A stretch of 6,581 bases of DNA from Clostridiales bacterium UBA1246 (GTDB lineage Bacteria; Bacillota; Clostridia; Oscillospirales; Oscillospiraceae). The translations under genes were made by a program, and so were the position numbers. The notes under the pieces are model-generated. The model saw nothing but the letters and a program-made list of their open reading frames with translations, made no database searches and was not told where the DNA came from. The DNA lies in assembly GCA_002308315.1 (NCBI GenBank), contig DBWE01000199.1, positions 316 through 6,896 of the forward strand. Direction: 5' to 3'. Below are positions 5,673-6,581 of the stretch, piece by piece (position 1 is the first letter of the stretch; each line of letters begins with the position of its first letter).

Positions 5673-6581
5673 GTGCTCAACGTATGCCTGTGCAACGATT
5701 CTTTTCCTCCGCTGATAGACGGCGTCGCAAACGCCGTATTGAATTACGCGACCGTTATCAATGCCGAATACGGACGCAGCGTCGTGGCCACGCCGGAGTA
5801 CCCCGGCGTGACTGATGATTATCCTTTCCCGGTCATAAGATACCCCAGCATAAACACTACCCGGCTCCTCGGCTATCGCGCCGGAATGCCGTTCAGTCCG
5901 GAAACGCTGAGCAAGCTCAACGCAATGGGCATAGACCTCATCCATTCCCACTGCCCCGCGGCGTCCACGCTGCTTGCGCGGGGACTGCGCGAGATCGTCA
6001 ACGCTCCCGTCGTATTTACATATCATACCAAATTCGATATTGACATAGCCAGGGCGATAAAGGGCAATTTCCTCCAGGATATGGCGATCAAAATGATAGT
6101 CGAAAACGTTTCGGCATGCGACGAGGTATGGGTGGTCAGCAGGGGCGCAGGGGAAAACCTGCGTTCTCTCGGCTACGGCGGCGACTACATCGTTATGGAA
6201 AACGGGGTCGATATCCCTCTCGGGACCGTCTCTCCGGAAGCCGTCGCTTCAGTCACAAGGGCGTATGATCTTCCGCCGGGGCTGCCCGTGTTTCTCTTCG
6301 TCGGACGGCTCATGTGGTATAAGGGCATCGATCTTATCCTCGACTCTCTTTCCGCTCTCAGAGCAAAGGGCAAGGCTTTCCGCATGGTGTTCATAGGCGA
6401 CGGCGGCGACCGCGAGGAAATAGAAAAACGCGTGCGTGAGCTCGGGCTCGAAGAATGCATTTTTGTCGGCGCGGTCACAAACCGCGACGAACTGAGGGCA
6501 TGGTACTGCCGGGCAGACATGCTGCTCTTCCCTTCCACCTTTGATACCAACGGGCTCGTGGTCCGGGAAGCCGCGGCCTGC
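5673..6581 (+). CDS. Family GT4 glycosyltransferase, N-terminal 303 residues (3' end outside window)
   Basis: A nucleotide-sugar-dependent retaining glycosyltransferase with the GT-B fold, probably acting at the inner face of the membrane on a lipid or envelope-glycan acceptor. Counting from GTG 5673: the N-terminal acceptor domain has NDSFPPLIDGVANAV (8-22, the GT4 sugar-donor loop), HSH (91-93) and TYHTKFD (116-122). The donor domain has ENGVD (176-180), VGRLMWYKG (210-218), GDGGDRE (242-248) and FPSTFDTNGLVVREAA (286-301). The usual E-x7-E donor-binding motif appears as D-x7-E (Asp291, Glu299), a variant found in related sequences. GT4 proteins are usually 370-420 residues, so about 80-120 C-terminal residues lie beyond the window. 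No signal peptide or membrane helix is seen. Related characterised proteins include diacylglycerol glucosyltransferases and mannosyltransferases; the sugar and acceptor cannot be assigned here. Confidence 0.92.
   Translation, partial: MLNVCLCNDSFPPLIDGVANAVLNYATVINAEYGRSVVATPEYPGVTDDYPFPVIRYPSINTTRLLGYRAGMPFSPETLSKLNAMGIDLIHSHCPAASTLLARGLREIVNAPVVFTYHTKFDIDIARAIKGNFLQDMAIKMIVENVSACDEVWVVSRGAGENLRSLGYGGDYIVMENGVDIPLGTVSPEAVASVTRAYDLPPGLPVFLFVGRLMWYKGIDLILDSLSALRAKGKAFRMVFIGDGGDREEIEKRVRELGLEECIFVGAVTNRDELRAWYCRADMLLFPSTFDTNGLVVREAAAC

Noticed and set aside
5642..5815. ATG 5642 as a start upstream of the glycosyltransferase
   Set aside because: It is in a different frame, overlaps the predicted -10 element and gives an arginine-rich product without a ribosome binding site.
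5220..6026. A 268-codon - strand frame spanning the divergent promoter region, with an ATG pair just upstream of the lipoprotein start
   Set aside because: It overlaps the glycosyltransferase and lipoprotein genes in the wrong frames. The arginine-rich translation of its second half is typical of an out-of-frame reading.

Overview
The window looks like chromosomal DNA of a strictly anaerobic, moderately GC-rich member of the Bacillota, probably a gut-type Clostridia lineage. This is an inference from three things. A rubrerythrin is present. The catalytic protein resembles the pyrogallol-phloroglucinol transhydroxylase of anaerobes. The promoters are clean TTGACA/TATAAT-type and sit in AT-rich gaps between GC-rich genes, with strong GGGAG or AAGGAG ribosome binding sites. 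There are no tRNA or rRNA genes, CRISPR arrays, insertion sequences or integration sites that I can support.

Layout from left to right. (1) Bases 1-358 hold the 3' end of a rubrerythrin gene on the + strand, closed by a strong intrinsic terminator at 374-420. (2) Bases 421-589 form a control region: a near-consensus promoter (TTGACT-N17-TATAAT), an inverted repeat TGTGT-N8-ACACA at the presumed transcription start, and a leader of about 120 nt with GC-rich hairpins. (3) Bases 590-3322 encode a 910-residue molybdopterin oxidoreductase of the DMSO-reductase superfamily. It most resembles the large subunit of pyrogallol-phloroglucinol transhydroxylase (AthL type). It lacks an N-terminal [4Fe-4S] motif and a Tat signal, and no small-subunit gene lies beside it. 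(4) A long inverted repeat at 3342-3391 separates it from the convergent gene and probably terminates both. (5) Bases 3398-5560 on the - strand encode a 720-residue lipoprotein with a proline/threonine/alanine-rich stalk and a C-terminal beta-propeller domain. (6) Bases 5561-5672 are a compact divergent promoter region where the two -35 elements overlap in one nine-base near-palindrome. (7) Bases 5673-6581 hold the 5' part of a family GT4 glycosyltransferase on the + strand, best started at GTG 5673, running off the window.

The genes do not form one obvious pathway. The rubrerythrin (peroxide detoxification) and the molybdoenzyme each appear to be separate transcription units. The lipoprotein and the glycosyltransferase are both plausibly cell-envelope genes and share a promoter region, so coordinated or mutually exclusive transcription is possible. 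The most interesting item is the solitary transhydroxylase-like molybdoenzyme. It keeps the Asp-Ser-Trp molybdenum-ligand motif, differs at least at one remembered active-site position, carries an extra C-terminal tail with a CxxC pair, and has its own promoter with a candidate operator. Its substrate cannot be read from the sequence.
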